64,000 nt of DNA from Marinomonas posidonica_A (GCF_043643765.1 NZ_JBHZSP010000003.1:277834-341833), one strand, 5' to 3'. Counted from the stretch's first letter, positions 10,743-19,777 are shown. A program made the numbers and translations. Notes: generated from the letters alone by a model not told the origin.

Positions 10743-10766
10743 CGGCGAATGACATGTCACTCGCCG
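10743..10766 (-). terminator. Hairpin downstream of tpa
   Basis: Inverted repeat CGGCGA...TCGCCG enclosing TGAC-AT-GTCA, with a single A/C mismatch, 28 bp past the tpa stop codon. There is no T-run, so it is either a rho-dependent end or an mRNA-stabilising stem. The rest of 10536-10742 holds no gene that I can see. Confidence 0.4.
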
Positions 10767-10793
10767 AGTAAGGTTAATGTGAAGGGGTTATGC

Positions 10794-12182
10794 TTACGTT
10801 AAATCAACCGTTATATCTGCAAAAGCTTGGTCGAGTGTTGTTAAAATTTGCTGAATTTGAGCTTCAGTGACACATAAAGCTGGGCTCATGTTCAAAATAT
10901 TGTTGAATTCAGCAAAGCTTCGATTGGTTCGGCCGATTAGCAAGCCAGCTTGTTTGCACTTTGCAAACAAGCTGACAGCGACGGATTCATCAACAGGTTG
11001 TTTATTAACTCTGTCGGTAACCAGTTCAATCCCCACCAATAACCCCTTGCCACGAACATCGCCAATTATAGCGTGTTTTGTTTTTAATGTTTGTAAACCG
11101 GCCAATAAAAGCTCGCCCATCTTAGCGGAGTTTTCGATTAAATTTTCCTCTTCAATGATATTCATGTTGGCTATGGCCGCAGCAGGACCAGCTAAGCAAC
11201 CACCATAAGTCGAGATGTCTCTAAAATACCCTAGTTTATCTGTGTTGTCGGATTCTTGAAGATCTTTGTAAACCGCTTCTGTTGTCACGGTGCATGAAAT
11301 AGCCGCGTAGCCTGAAGCAACACCTTTGGCCATGGTGACTATGTCTGGCTGGATATCATAATGTTGGTATCCGAACCATTTGCCTGTTCTGCCCAGTCCA
11401 CAGACAACTTCATCTAGGATCAAAAGAACATTGTGTTTTTTGCATATCTGTTCAACCGCTTTTAGATACCCTTCTGGCGGGGTAATGATGCCACCACCGG
11501 CCGTAATAGGTTCAATAATGACGGCACCTACGGTGTCGGGACCTTCTTGTAGAATGACGTCTTCCATCAATTTTGCTGCTTTTAGACCATAATCTGTACT
11601 GTCTTCAAATTGACTGCGGTATTCAAAACAATGAGGAAACTCGACAAAATCAGGCACAAAAGGACCGAATTGATCTCGTCTTTGTGATTGTCCGGTAGCG
11701 CTCAAGGCGGCAATGGTGGTGCCATGATAATCTCGTTCTCTGTAGAGAATTTTACTTTTTTTACCCGCGTATTTTTTGTGTGAGATTTGTCTCACCATTT
11801 TGAACGCTTTTTCGTTGGCTTCTGAACCTGAGCTTGAATAAAAAACACGATTCATGCCGGGCATTTTATCGATTAAGTGATTCGCAAATACAGCCGCAGG
11901 TTTGTTACCCATAGCGCTGGCGAAGAAATTCAATTCAAGTAATTGTTCACTAATGGCATCGACAATTTCTTTGCGACCATATCCAGTGTTAGTAACCCAA
12001 ACGCCGCCTGCTGAGGCATCTAAGTATTGATTGCCATCGATGTCCCACAAATCGAGACCTTGGCCTTTTACAAAAACAGGTAAGCCATTGTCAGCGGCGC
12101 TACCCGGTGTTAAATGGTGCCACACATGATCTTTATCAAAAGCTTTGATTTCATGGTTGGAGTATTCATTAATAAAAGACAT
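10794..12182 (-). CDS. tpa: Taurine:pyruvate aminotransferase-type class III aminotransferase
   Basis: PLP enzyme expected to move the amino group of taurine to pyruvate, giving sulfoacetaldehyde and alanine. 462 aa from ATG 12182, which has GAGGA 8 nt upstream; a longer reading from 12230 lacks a site. Class III features visible are GGVWVTNTGYGR near the N-terminus, the SSSGSEANEKAFKM cofactor loop, LILDEVVCGLGRTG, and the PLP lysine in TMAKGVASGY. The assignment to taurine rests on context: tauR, tauABC, a sulfoacetaldehyde reductase-type SDR and a TauE-type exporter adjoin it. Other omega-amino acids are possible substrates by sequence alone. Third gene of the minus-strand operon isfE-isfD-tpa. 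Confidence 0.85.
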   Translation of the reverse strand: MSFINEYSNHEIKAFDKDHVWHHLTPGSAADNGLPVFVKGQGLDLWDIDGNQYLDASAGGVWVTNTGYGRKEIVDAISEQLLELNFFASAMGNKPAAVFANHLIDKMPGMNRVFYSSSGSEANEKAFKMVRQISHKKYAGKKSKILYRERDYHGTTIAALSATGQSQRRDQFGPFVPDFVEFPHCFEYRSQFEDSTDYGLKAAKLMEDVILQEGPDTVGAVIIEPITAGGGIITPPEGYLKAVEQICKKHNVLLILDEVVCGLGRTGKWFGYQHYDIQPDIVTMAKGVASGYAAISCTVTTEAVYKDLQESDNTDKLGYFRDISTYGGCLAGPAAAIANMNIIEEENLIENSAKMGELLLAGLQTLKTKHAIIGDVRGKGLLVGIELVTDRVNKQPVDESVAVSLFAKCKQAGLLIGRTNRSFAEFNNILNMSPALCVTEAQIQQILTTLDQAFADITVDLT

Positions 12183-12210
12183 ATGTTGTTCCTCAGCATA
12201 AAAAAGGTGA

Positions 12211-12969
12211 TTAATGACGGTGTATCGCAAAAGGTGACCAGCTTTGGCTTACTGGCATGATTTCCAACTGATTGATGTTTAGATGAGCTGGGAGTTGAGC
12301 AATCCAAAGTAGCGTTTCCGCAATGTCATCAGGTTGTATCGCGTCGGTGCCTTTGTATAAGGCGTTATAGGCTTGTGTGTCTCCACCTGTTCTCACAAGG
12401 GTGAATTCACTTTCGGATAAGCCTGGTGCTAGGCAAGTCACCCGAACACCTGTGCCTGCAAGGTCACAACGCAACGCCAATGAAAATTGCTCGACAAAGG
12501 CCTTCGTTCCGCAATAGACATTGCCGCCGGGATAAGGCCATTGACCGGCAATGGAGCCAATGTTAATGATGCTGGCCGATTTACCTGTGCTAATGAGTTG
12601 CGGTAACAAGGCATGAGTAACACTGGTTAGGCCTTTGATATTGGTATCGATCATAGTGTGCCATTGCGCTAAATCGGATTCTTGAGCTGGCTCTGTGCCA
12701 AGCGCTAATCCAGCATTATTAATAAGTAAGTGAATGGCCTGAAAGTCAGGCGGCAGAGCGGTAAAGGCCGTTTTAACTTGTTCAGTATCGCAGACATCTA
12801 GTGTCATCGTGCGTACCTTGGTCTGTGACGATAAGGCCGCTTCGATTTGCTCGAGTCGGTCGCTTCTTCTCCCTGTGAGGATGAGATTCCAACCAGATTG
12901 AGCAAAGAGCTTGGCGGCTGCTAAGCCAAACCCAGAAGTGGCACCTGTAATAACGGCGGTTTTATTCAT
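12211..12969 (-). CDS. isfD: Short-chain dehydrogenase, probable sulfoacetaldehyde reductase IsfD
   Basis: 252 aa classical SDR related to the YdfG group. The NADP-binding TGATSGFG loop is at about residues 7-14, NNAG follows, and the catalytic Tyr/Lys are in YCGTKAF. I chose ATG 12969 because AAGGAGAG sits just upstream; the ORF can be read seven codons further but without a site. Between tpa and a TauE-type exporter it most likely reduces sulfoacetaldehyde to isethionate, as IsfD does in Chromohalobacter and Klebsiella. A serine or 3-hydroxy acid dehydrogenase activity is the alternative by family. Starts 10 bp after the isfE stop, so translationally close. Confidence 0.75.
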   Translation of the reverse strand: MNKTAVITGATSGFGLAAAKLFAQSGWNLILTGRRSDRLEQIEAALSSQTKVRTMTLDVCDTEQVKTAFTALPPDFQAIHLLINNAGLALGTEPAQESDLAQWHTMIDTNIKGLTSVTHALLPQLISTGKSASIINIGSIAGQWPYPGGNVYCGTKAFVEQFSLALRCDLAGTGVRVTCLAPGLSESEFTLVRTGGDTQAYNALYKGTDAIQPDDIAETLLWIAQLPAHLNINQLEIMPVSQSWSPFAIHRH

Positions 12970-12979
12970 ATCTCTCTCC

Positions 12980-13714
12980 TTAATGAACACTGTGTAAGTT
13001 GAAATAAAGACTCAGTGCAGACAGAGAAATCAGCACTGGTAGGGCGATGTGTCGAAACGATTTTGGCGGATTCCGATGGAATAACCATTGGCCGACTAGG
13101 ACGCCGATAAAAGCAGGCCCCAGTAAGATCAAAGTGGGCAGCCATAGTGAGATGTTAATAATCTTGTTTGCCACCATAAGAGCAACCGACGCTAAATCCG
13201 TTGCGCTGAGAAACAGTACGAGCGTGGCGCGTTGCACGTGGGCAACGTATGGGGTTAACAGTAAATAGCAAACCACAGGCAAACCACCAATAGAGGCGGC
13301 GGCAGTAAATCCACCAGAAATAGATCCGATCATTCGTGTGAGCCATTTATTCGGTGTTAGATGATTTGAATGTGGTTTTAATAACCAAATCGACATGGCT
13401 AACACGCTTAAGCTGACACTCAATTTGAGGAGTTGATCTGGTACTTTAATTAAGATTACAAGACCAATAGGGATGCCAATAAAAGCGCCAAAGCTCAATT
13501 GCTTTAACAAGTCGATATTTGCGTAACGCCAGGCTTTTCTGATTAAGCCAATTGAACAAAGTAAATCCAATATTAAGATCACTGGCACACTCACTTTGGC
13601 TGGCCAAATAAAGCTTAATCCTGAGATCGCAATGGCGGCAAAGCCAAAACCGGTGTAACCGCGAATGATCGCGGCCATAAATATCAACAACATGGCGAGT
13701 TCAAAATGAGGCAT
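12980..13714 (-). CDS. isfE: TSUP (TauE/SafE) family membrane exporter, probable isethionate exporter IsfE
   Basis: 244 aa with about eight hydrophobic segments (MLLIFMAAIIRGYTGFGFAA at the N-terminus is the TauE/SafE signature, with repeated half-motif SIGGLPVVCYLLL in the second half). TSUP proteins carry sulfite, sulfoacetate or related organosulfonates. In a tpa-isfD operon the natural cargo is isethionate leaving the cell. ATG 13714 has GGAGA about 10 nt upstream. First gene of the operon; paired TauR-like sites lie ~85-115 bp upstream at 13798-13829. Confidence 0.78.
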   Translation of the reverse strand: MPHFELAMLLIFMAAIIRGYTGFGFAAIAISGLSFIWPAKVSVPVILILDLLCSIGLIRKAWRYANIDLLKQLSFGAFIGIPIGLVILIKVPDQLLKLSVSLSVLAMSIWLLKPHSNHLTPNKWLTRMIGSISGGFTAAASIGGLPVVCYLLLTPYVAHVQRATLVLFLSATDLASVALMVANKIINISLWLPTLILLGPAFIGVLVGQWLFHRNPPKSFRHIALPVLISLSALSLYFNLHSVH

Positions 13715-13797
13715 TCAACTTGTCTCCGTTATCACTGGCCCGAAGTGATATGAAATATGGGCGCAGTGATACGGTATAGGGGAATCGAGATCAGCCT

Positions 13798-13829
13798 ATA
13801 GGTCCAGCTGAAAGGGAATATGGTGCCAG
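13798..13829 (-). promoter_or_regulatory. Paired putative TauR sites upstream of isfE-isfD-tpa
   Basis: Reading the minus strand, CTGGCACCAT (13829-13820) and CTGGACCTAT (13807-13798) are direct repeats starting 22 bp apart. The second closely matches CTGGAC(C/T)TAA, recalled as the element bound by Rhodobacter TauR. The same spacing recurs at 15427-15458 before tauA. Confidence 0.6.
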
Positions 13830-13888
13830 CTAGGAACGGTGCGAATAAGGTTACTGTCAGAGGTGTTTGAACTTTGTTTGTGTCTTCC

Positions 13889-15361
13889 CTAGATAAAATG
13901 GTCAAAGACGTGTTTTAAGGCGGCTATACCGGGTTCAATTTTATGAGATTCTATGGCTGAGAAGCCTAAACGAAAGTAATTCTGTGGAGGGTTTTGTGCC
14001 GTAAAATGGACCGCACCTGGCTCCATTAGAATGCTACTTTGTGCGGCTAACCAAGCCACTTCCTCGGTATTGACGTGTTCAGGTGCTTTCAACCAAACAG
14101 AAGTGGCGCCTGCACTGACATGTTCGCTGGTCCGCATATCGGGAAGGTGTCGATCAATGGCATCGTTTATACGTTGCAGTTTAGAGGCGTTAATGACTCG
14201 TAGTTTTCTTAGATAGGTGTCGTGATACCCCAAGGATAAAAACAGTGAAAGCTGGCGCTGAATGTTGGCAGGAGGGTGTCGATACATGAGCCGTCTAAGG
14301 GCTCGAATTTCTGTAATTAATTCCTCATCTGCCACCATGAACCCCACCCTTAAACCAGGGGAAATGGATTTTGACATGCTGCCGATGTAGATCACGCGGT
14401 TATTTTTATCGAGTGCTTTTAAAGCGGGTTGTGGGTTTTGTTTAATGTTCACTTCCGCATCGTAATCGTCTTCAATAATAATACAATCATGTTTTGCGGA
14501 CAGAGTGAGCAGTTGTTGTCTTCTTTCTTTACTGAGCTCAACGCCTGTGGGGACCTGAGTGCTTGGGGTAATATAGAGGTAGTCACATGTATTTAAGTCA
14601 TCATTGACAATGAGACCGTGTTGATTAATCGGTTGTCGGTGAATGTTGGCGTTAAAGAGAGAAAATATATTGAGTGCGTCTCTAAATCCTGGGTTCTCTA
14701 AACCGACTTTGGTGGTTTGATTACAGAGTAAATTGGCCAGCAGGTATAAAGAATTTTGAGTGCCAATGGTGATTAATATTTCACTTGATTCAACGTAAAT
14801 ACCGCGTCTTGGTAATAAACGAGTACGAATTTGCTCGATCAGTAACGGATCATCCGAATCCACAAGGTCATTAATCCAATACTTGTTCCATTGTCCAGAC
14901 ATGCTCTTTCTGACGCAGTCACGCCACTGCTCTAATGGAAAGAAGTCTTTTTGTACCTGACCATAGATAAAAGGGTATTCGAATTTCTGCCAATCATAAG
15001 GTTTGACGATGTTGATTTCATTACTGGGCTGTTTTTGAAATCGAGCTGACCAGTCAGGTGAGCTGGCGTTTTCTTCCTGCACTAAATCGGTGCTCAGTGC
15101 TTCTGTGTTGTGGAAAGTGTGGTTTACAAAGAAGCCTTTGCGGGAACGCGCTTCAATGAAACCACTGTCTACTAGGCTTTCATATATCAAAACAATGGTG
15201 TTTCTAGAGACCCCTAGCATCTTGGACAGATGGCGTGAGGAGGGGAGCGGTTCATCCAGTGGTAGCCCCCCTGTTAGTATTAAGTTGACGATAAATTCTC
15301 TGATCTGATCCTGCAATGTTCTTTCAGGGTCAAACTCTATGTGAAAGTACTGTTCTAACAC
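13889..15361 (-). CDS. tauR: MocR/GntR-type regulator TauR with aminotransferase domain
   Basis: 490 aa. The N-terminal winged helix (about residues 10-80: DQIREFIVNLILTGGLPLDE, SRHLSKMLGVSRNTIVLIYE) is the GntR type. The rest is a fold-type I aminotransferase domain with the PLP lysine in YIGSMSKSISPGLRVGF. MocR proteins use this domain to sense amino compounds through PLP, here presumably taurine. GTG start at 15361 with GAGG upstream. Divergent from tauABC and upstream of isfE-isfD-tpa, so placed to control both; activator role is inferred from studied TauR proteins. Confidence 0.85.
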   Translation of the reverse strand: MLEQYFHIEFDPERTLQDQIREFIVNLILTGGLPLDEPLPSSRHLSKMLGVSRNTIVLIYESLVDSGFIEARSRKGFFVNHTFHNTEALSTDLVQEENASSPDWSARFQKQPSNEINIVKPYDWQKFEYPFIYGQVQKDFFPLEQWRDCVRKSMSGQWNKYWINDLVDSDDPLLIEQIRTRLLPRRGIYVESSEILITIGTQNSLYLLANLLCNQTTKVGLENPGFRDALNIFSLFNANIHRQPINQHGLIVNDDLNTCDYLYITPSTQVPTGVELSKERRQQLLTLSAKHDCIIIEDDYDAEVNIKQNPQPALKALDKNNRVIYIGSMSKSISPGLRVGFMVADEELITEIRALRRLMYRHPPANIQRQLSLFLSLGYHDTYLRKLRVINASKLQRINDAIDRHLPDMRTSEHVSAGATSVWLKAPEHVNTEEVAWLAAQSSILMEPGAVHFTAQNPPQNYFRLGFSAIESHKIEPGIAALKHVFDHFI

Positions 15362-15426
15362 GATGAACCTCTAAATCATCAATTTGATGCTCCAATCTAA
15401 TGCAATATTTGCTCCACAAACCCCAT

Positions 15427-15458
15427 CTGGACTAATGCTTTTGGGTAACTGGATCTAT
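15427..15458 (+). promoter_or_regulatory. Paired putative TauR sites upstream of tauA
   Basis: Direct repeats CTGGACTAAT (15427-15436) and CTGGATCTAT (15449-15458) start 22 bp apart, two helical turns, in the tauR/tauA intergenic region. Geometry and sequence agree with the pair at 13798-13829. The site lies 68 bp before the tauA ATG and 66 bp before the tauR GTG. Confidence 0.62.
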
Positions 15459-15525
15459 CGCTTCATTATCGACAACTTTTAATGTGGGAAAGGTAGCAAC
15501 CAATTCCATCCTCAGGAGAACGAAA

Positions 15526-16554
15526 ATGAACGTGAACCAAATAACCAAACTGGCCCAAAAAAGTCTCGGTTTATCTGTATTAATGAGTAGTTTGTGTCTG
15601 TCGCAATTCGCAAATGCTGAAACGATTACGATTGGCTACCAAGGTATGATGAACCCTTGGAAGTCAGTGATAGCGGAGAAAAAGCTAGAGAGTACGACCG
15701 GAATGGAGGTGGAATGGCGTCGTTTTGACTCTGGCGCTAAGGTCATTACTGCCATGGCATCTGGTGACATTGATATTGCCACTGCAGGCTCGAGCCCAAT
15801 CGCCGCTGCGGTGAACCGTGGATTGGACATCGAATTGGTATGGATTCTTGAAAATATTAATGACGCCGAAGCGCTCGTTGTTCGTAATTGTTCTGGTATT
15901 GCCGCACCACAGGATCTAAAAGGTAAAAAAATCGGTGTGCCATTTGTCTCTACAACACATTTTCATATGTTATTTGCTTTAGAACAATTTGGCTTAACGG
16001 ATAAAGAGGTAAGCCTTATTAACATGCAGCCAAATGCGATTGCGGCAGCCTGGGAGCGAGGAGACATAGATGGTGCTTTTATTTGGGACCCTGCGCTAGG
16101 GCGTATTAAAGAGTCAGGTCAAGTATTGATTAGTTCAGGAGAGCTTAGCCGTTGGGGTAAAGCAACCTTTGATGGCATGGTAATCAATAAGTCATTTGGT
16201 GAAGAAAACCCTGAGACGGTCGCTCAATTGATCAAGTTAATTGCGGATGCGGATGCGGAATATCGTGCTTCTAAAGGCGCCTTGACTGCTGATTCTCTTA
16301 TGGTGAAAAACATTGCCAAGATGACGGGAGGACAAGCTGAAAATGTCCCTGATGTATTGGCTCTCTATGAGTTTCCGAGTTTGGCTGAGCAGACTAGCTG
16401 TGTCTGGCTTGGATGTGGTAACGAGGGCGGTGCTGCGAAGGCATTAATGTTTACCTCCGAATTTCTTAAACAAGAAGGCAAAGTCCCCGCTCTTGCCGAT
16501 GACTATAGCGTTTTTGTGAACCCTTCTTTTGCTGAAGCTGCTGCAGAACTTTAA
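15526..16554 (+). CDS. tauA: Taurine ABC transporter, periplasmic binding protein TauA
   Basis: 342 aa with a Sec signal peptide (hydrophobic LSVLMSSLCLSQFANA then ETITIGY). The mature protein is an SsuA/TauA-type solute-binding fold: QGMMNPWKSVI, RRFDSGAKVITAMASGDIDIATAGSSP, KGKKIGVPFVSTTHF, DGAFIWDPALGRI. Start ATG 15526 is chosen over upstream ATG 15484 because AGGAG precedes it by 7 nt and it gives a clean signal peptide. Captures taurine in the periplasm for TauBC. First gene of tauABC; divergent from tauR. Confidence 0.92.
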   Translation: MNVNQITKLAQKSLGLSVLMSSLCLSQFANAETITIGYQGMMNPWKSVIAEKKLESTTGMEVEWRRFDSGAKVITAMASGDIDIATAGSSPIAAAVNRGLDIELVWILENINDAEALVVRNCSGIAAPQDLKGKKIGVPFVSTTHFHMLFALEQFGLTDKEVSLINMQPNAIAAAWERGDIDGAFIWDPALGRIKESGQVLISSGELSRWGKATFDGMVINKSFGEENPETVAQLIKLIADADAEYRASKGALTADSLMVKNIAKMTGGQAENVPDVLALYEFPSLAEQTSCVWLGCGNEGGAAKALMFTSEFLKQEGKVPALADDYSVFVNPSFAEAAAEL

Positions 16555-16630
16555 TAAAAGCGCTTCCTTTTGACGATGTTAAATTCAAAAGGAAGCTGCC
16601 ATCAGTGTTATATCGTTGGAGAAGAAGGCA

Positions 16631-17479
16631 ATGAGCCGATTACAGATTCATGATGTGTCCGTTCGCTACCCTGGAATGAACGGTGGTGATACGGTCACCG
16701 CTTTATCAGGTATTAATTTTCAAATTGAGCCGGGCGAATTTGTCGTCGCACTAGGAGCGTCAGGTTGTGGTAAGACGACCTTGCTCAACTTAATGGCGGG
16801 GTTTATTCAACCGAGCGATGGTTATTTAACTCTTGGTGATAGCCAAGTGTCCGGTTTGCCTCGCGTTGCCGTCGGGGTAGAGCTAAATGATCAAATTACA
16901 GGCCCCGGCAAAGAGCGTGGCGTGGTGTTTCAAAAGCATGCTTTGCTGCCTTGGCTAAATGTATTGGAGAACACCGCTTTTGGTTTAAAACTACAAGGTG
17001 TTGGTTTAAAAGAGCGTCAGGCCAGAGCGAGTGAGTACCTTAAGTTAGTTGGATTAGAAGATTTCCATCACCATCCTGTGTATCAATTATCTGGCGGTAT
17101 GCAACAACGTGTTGGGATTGCCAGAGCGTTAACCAATGACCCTAGGATGCTGTTATTAGATGAACCGCTAGGGGCATTAGATGCGTTGACTCGAGAGGTA
17201 TTACAGGAATTGTTATTAGAAGTGTGGCAGCAAACCCAGAAAATGATGTTTTTCATCACTCACAGCGTAGAAGAAGCGTTATTTATGGCTTCCCGTCTCA
17301 TCATTATGTCGCCTCGCCCTGGTCGAATTACTCATGATTTTTCTTTGGACTTTAATAAGGTATTTTTGGAAACAAGAGATGCTCGAAAAGTGAAGTCTAT
17401 GCCTGAGTTTATTGCCATGAGAGAAAAAGTGTTAGGCATTATTCATGGTGATGAAGCCACCAATGGAGGAGCTCACTAA
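16631..17479 (+). CDS. tauB: Taurine ABC transporter ATPase TauB
   Basis: 282 aa cytoplasmic ATPase. Walker A GASGCGKTTLL (about residues 43-53), signature LSGGMQQRVGIARAL, Walker B MLLLDEPLGALD and the switch His in FFITHSVEEAL are all intact. ATG 16631 is preferred to the in-frame TTG 16616 because GAAGG lies just ahead of it. It is slightly longer than E. coli TauB because of an insertion around VAVGVELNDQITGPG before the Q-loop. Stop overlaps the tauC start (TAATG). Confidence 0.92.
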   Translation: MSRLQIHDVSVRYPGMNGGDTVTALSGINFQIEPGEFVVALGASGCGKTTLLNLMAGFIQPSDGYLTLGDSQVSGLPRVAVGVELNDQITGPGKERGVVFQKHALLPWLNVLENTAFGLKLQGVGLKERQARASEYLKLVGLEDFHHHPVYQLSGGMQQRVGIARALTNDPRMLLLDEPLGALDALTREVLQELLLEVWQQTQKMMFFITHSVEEALFMASRLIIMSPRPGRITHDFSLDFNKVFLETRDARKVKSMPEFIAMREKVLGIIHGDEATNGGAH

Positions 17480-18393
17480 TGACAAAATCATTTGATCCAA
17501 TGGATTCTGTTGACCAGCTTAGTCGCCGCTCTCAGCAAAATGACAGAGCGAAAACGACGATGTTGCATCGTTTTGCTAATCTGTTTGCTGCAGGACCAGT
17601 GAAACCGGGCGAGTCATATGGTGCACCGGGGCAAGGAAAAAGCTTAGCGATTAGCTTATTAACGACATTTATACTGATCTTTATATGGTACATCGCAACT
17701 CAGTTACAATGGGTGAAGCCTTTATTTCTGCCTTCTCCCGTAGCCGTAGTGCAACGATTTTGGGAAGTTGCGACGCAAGGTTTTGCCAACGCGACCCTGA
17801 TAGAGCATACCGGCTGGAGTATGATGCGGGTCTTTTCTGCGTTTGTTCTCGCGTTACTCACGGCCGTTCCTATTGGTATTTTTATGGGCGTAAACCGTAT
17901 TGTTCGCGGATTATTTGATCCTATTATCGAGTTTTATCGCCCATTACCGCCTCTAGCCTATTTGCCATTGGTTATTATTTGGCTCGGTATTGGGGAAGTC
18001 TCGAAAGTTGTGTTGATATACTTGGCGATTTTTGCCCCTATGGCGCTGAGTGCCAGAGCCGGTGTGAAATCGGTAGCGATAGAGCAAATCCATGCCGCTT
18101 ATTCGATGGGAGCAACGCGTTGGCAGGTCATTCGTCATATTATTTTGATTAATGCGCTGCCAGAAATTTTAACGGGAATGCGCATCGGGATTGGCTTTGG
18201 TTGGACAACTTTGGTAGCAGCAGAAATGGTCGCGGCCCAAGCTGGATTAGGCTTTATGGTACTTAACGCAGCGGAGTTTCTGGTCACGGATGTGGTCATC
18301 ATGGGGATTATCGTCATTGGTATTATTGCTTATTTATTCGATCTATTTATGCGTTATTTAGAGCGTAAATTGGTGCCTTGGAAAGGGCGTTAA
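17479..18393 (+). CDS. tauC: Taurine ABC transporter permease TauC
   Basis: 304 aa inner-membrane permease of the BPD_transp_1 family with about six membrane segments after a ~50-residue cytoplasmic N-terminus. The ATPase-contacting EAA loop is seen as AYSMGATRWQVIRHIILINALPEILTGMRIGIG. It is longer than E. coli TauC at the N-terminus. ATG overlaps the tauB stop and has GGAGGAG 9 nt upstream, so coupled translation is likely. Confidence 0.92.
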   Translation: MTKSFDPMDSVDQLSRRSQQNDRAKTTMLHRFANLFAAGPVKPGESYGAPGQGKSLAISLLTTFILIFIWYIATQLQWVKPLFLPSPVAVVQRFWEVATQGFANATLIEHTGWSMMRVFSAFVLALLTAVPIGIFMGVNRIVRGLFDPIIEFYRPLPPLAYLPLVIIWLGIGEVSKVVLIYLAIFAPMALSARAGVKSVAIEQIHAAYSMGATRWQVIRHIILINALPEILTGMRIGIGFGWTTLVAAEMVAAQAGLGFMVLNAAEFLVTDVVIMGIIVIGIIAYLFDLFMRYLERKLVPWKGR

Positions 18394-18743
18394 TTATATC
18401 CGTTACATTTTCTGAATTCGCTAACAAGATAGTTAGGCATACTGGCTATTTTGTTAGCACCCCCCCCATTAATGATAACGTAAAGTCGTTACGTTGATAT
18501 CGTGCTATTTGGTTGTTTTTTTCAAAGTACTTCCTAATGCGGTGCTTCATAAACACTTAAATTGAGTTTCATGGAGCTTATGGGTTCTCTTTTGATGACT
18601 TTTATTTAGACACTTTTATAGCATTTTATAAAAAAGGCTAAGGCCAAACTAAAAAAGATAATATCCCTCAGAGTGCGATCATTTTACATTCCTTTTACTC
18701 CTCTGGAGTTCCTTCATGAATAAAAATAAAAAGGAATGCGAAG
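18394..18743. other. Intergenic region between tauC and xylF
   Basis: 350 bp with no supported gene. It starts with a long inverted repeat at 18420-18458 (GCTAACAAGATAG / CTATTTTGTTAGC, one G-T), followed by a run of seven C rather than T. A second inverted repeat AACGTAA-agtcg-TTACGTT lies at 18477-18495. AT-rich DNA from 18600 onward should hold the XylR-controlled xylF promoter, but I cannot fix the hexamers. The xylF ribosome site is AAGGA at 18731-18735. Confidence 0.6.
18420..18458 (+). terminator. Hairpin after tauABC
   Basis: 13-bp near-perfect stem with a 13-nt loop starting 27 bp past the tauC stop codon. The usual T-run is replaced by ACCCCCCC, so it may be a weak terminator or a 3'-end stabiliser. 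Confidence 0.45.
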
Positions 18744-19745
18744 ATGAAAAGAATCTTATCTGTAAGTTTACTGGCCACTGCTTGCGCTGTGGCCTCCATA
18801 CCCACTTGGGCAGCAGGTGAAAAAATCGGTCTGCTCATGTCCGATTTACGTCTTGAACGTTGGCAAAAAGACCGAGATTTGTTCACCGCGGAAGCTGAAA
18901 AATTGGGGGCAAAAGTTTACACCCAATCGGCCAATGGCGATGTTAGTACACAAATTTCCCAAGTTGAAAATATGATTTCTCGCGGTGTTGATGTGTTAGT
19001 GATTGTGCCTGAGAACGGTGAAGTCTTGAGTAATGTGCTCGCCGAAGCGAAAGCAGAGGGGATCAAAGTATTGGCTTATGATCGCTTGATTAAGTTTGCT
19101 GATATTGATCTGTATGTGTCTTTTGACAATATTCGTGTTGGTGAGATGCAAGCCGAAGCATTGTTAGAGAGAAAACCAACAGGACGTTACTTCTTGATGG
19201 GCGGTTCGCCAACAGACAATAACGCGAAGATGTTCCGTGAGGGGCAAATGAACGTACTTCAACCTGCTATTGACGCCAAAAAAATTCAAATCATTGGTGA
19301 TCAATGGGCCATGGGCTGGTCGGCCGAAGCCGCTCTCAATATCATGGAGAATGCTTTAACGGCTAACAGCAATAAGGTAGATGCTGTGGTGGCGTCTAAC
19401 GATTCCACTGCAGGTGGTGCAATTCAGGCATTAGCAGCACAGGGATTGAGTGGCAAGGTGATCATTTCGGGCCAAGATGCTGACCTAGCGGCCGTACGAA
19501 GAATTGTTCAAGGCTCGCAAACCATGACGGTATACAAACCGATTTCGAAGTTGGCGGAGACCAGTGCTGCAATGGCCGTGAAATTAGCTCGCGGTGAGTC
19601 TATTCAGGCAGATGGTTACGTGAATAACGGCAAGAAAGAGGTAGAGGCTGTACTATTGACACCAATTGCAGTGACCAAAGAGAACCTTGACGATACAGTT
19701 ATTGCGGATGGTTTTCATAGCAAAACAGACGTTTATAACCCGTAA
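18744..19745 (+). CDS. xylF: D-xylose ABC transporter, periplasmic binding protein XylF
   Basis: 333 aa with a Sec signal peptide (MKRILSVSLLATACAVASIPTWA, cut before AGEKIG). The mature part is a ribose/xylose-type periplasmic binding protein: KIGLLMSDLRLERWQKDRD, VLVIVPENGEVLSNV, VVASNDSTAGGAIQAL, VIISGQDADLAAVRRI, all close to E. coli XylF. AAGGA lies 8 nt before ATG. First gene of xylFGHB; a hairpin follows it, which could raise XylF yield relative to the membrane components. Confidence 0.96.
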   Translation: MKRILSVSLLATACAVASIPTWAAGEKIGLLMSDLRLERWQKDRDLFTAEAEKLGAKVYTQSANGDVSTQISQVENMISRGVDVLVIVPENGEVLSNVLAEAKAEGIKVLAYDRLIKFADIDLYVSFDNIRVGEMQAEALLERKPTGRYFLMGGSPTDNNAKMFREGQMNVLQPAIDAKKIQIIGDQWAMGWSAEAALNIMENALTANSNKVDAVVASNDSTAGGAIQALAAQGLSGKVIISGQDADLAAVRRIVQGSQTMTVYKPISKLAETSAAMAVKLARGESIQADGYVNNGKKEVEAVLLTPIAVTKENLDDTVIADGFHSKTDVYNP

Positions 19746-19757
19746 TTTATCCAGATA

Positions 19758-19777
19758 ATGGCGCTGTAAGGCGCCAT
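19758..19777 (+). terminator. Intercistronic hairpin between xylF and xylG
   Basis: Stem ATGGCGC / GCGCCAT with loop TGTAAG, followed by TTTGCTTTT. Its place between a binding-protein gene and the ATPase gene suits partial termination or 3'-end protection of xylF mRNA. Confidence 0.55.
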
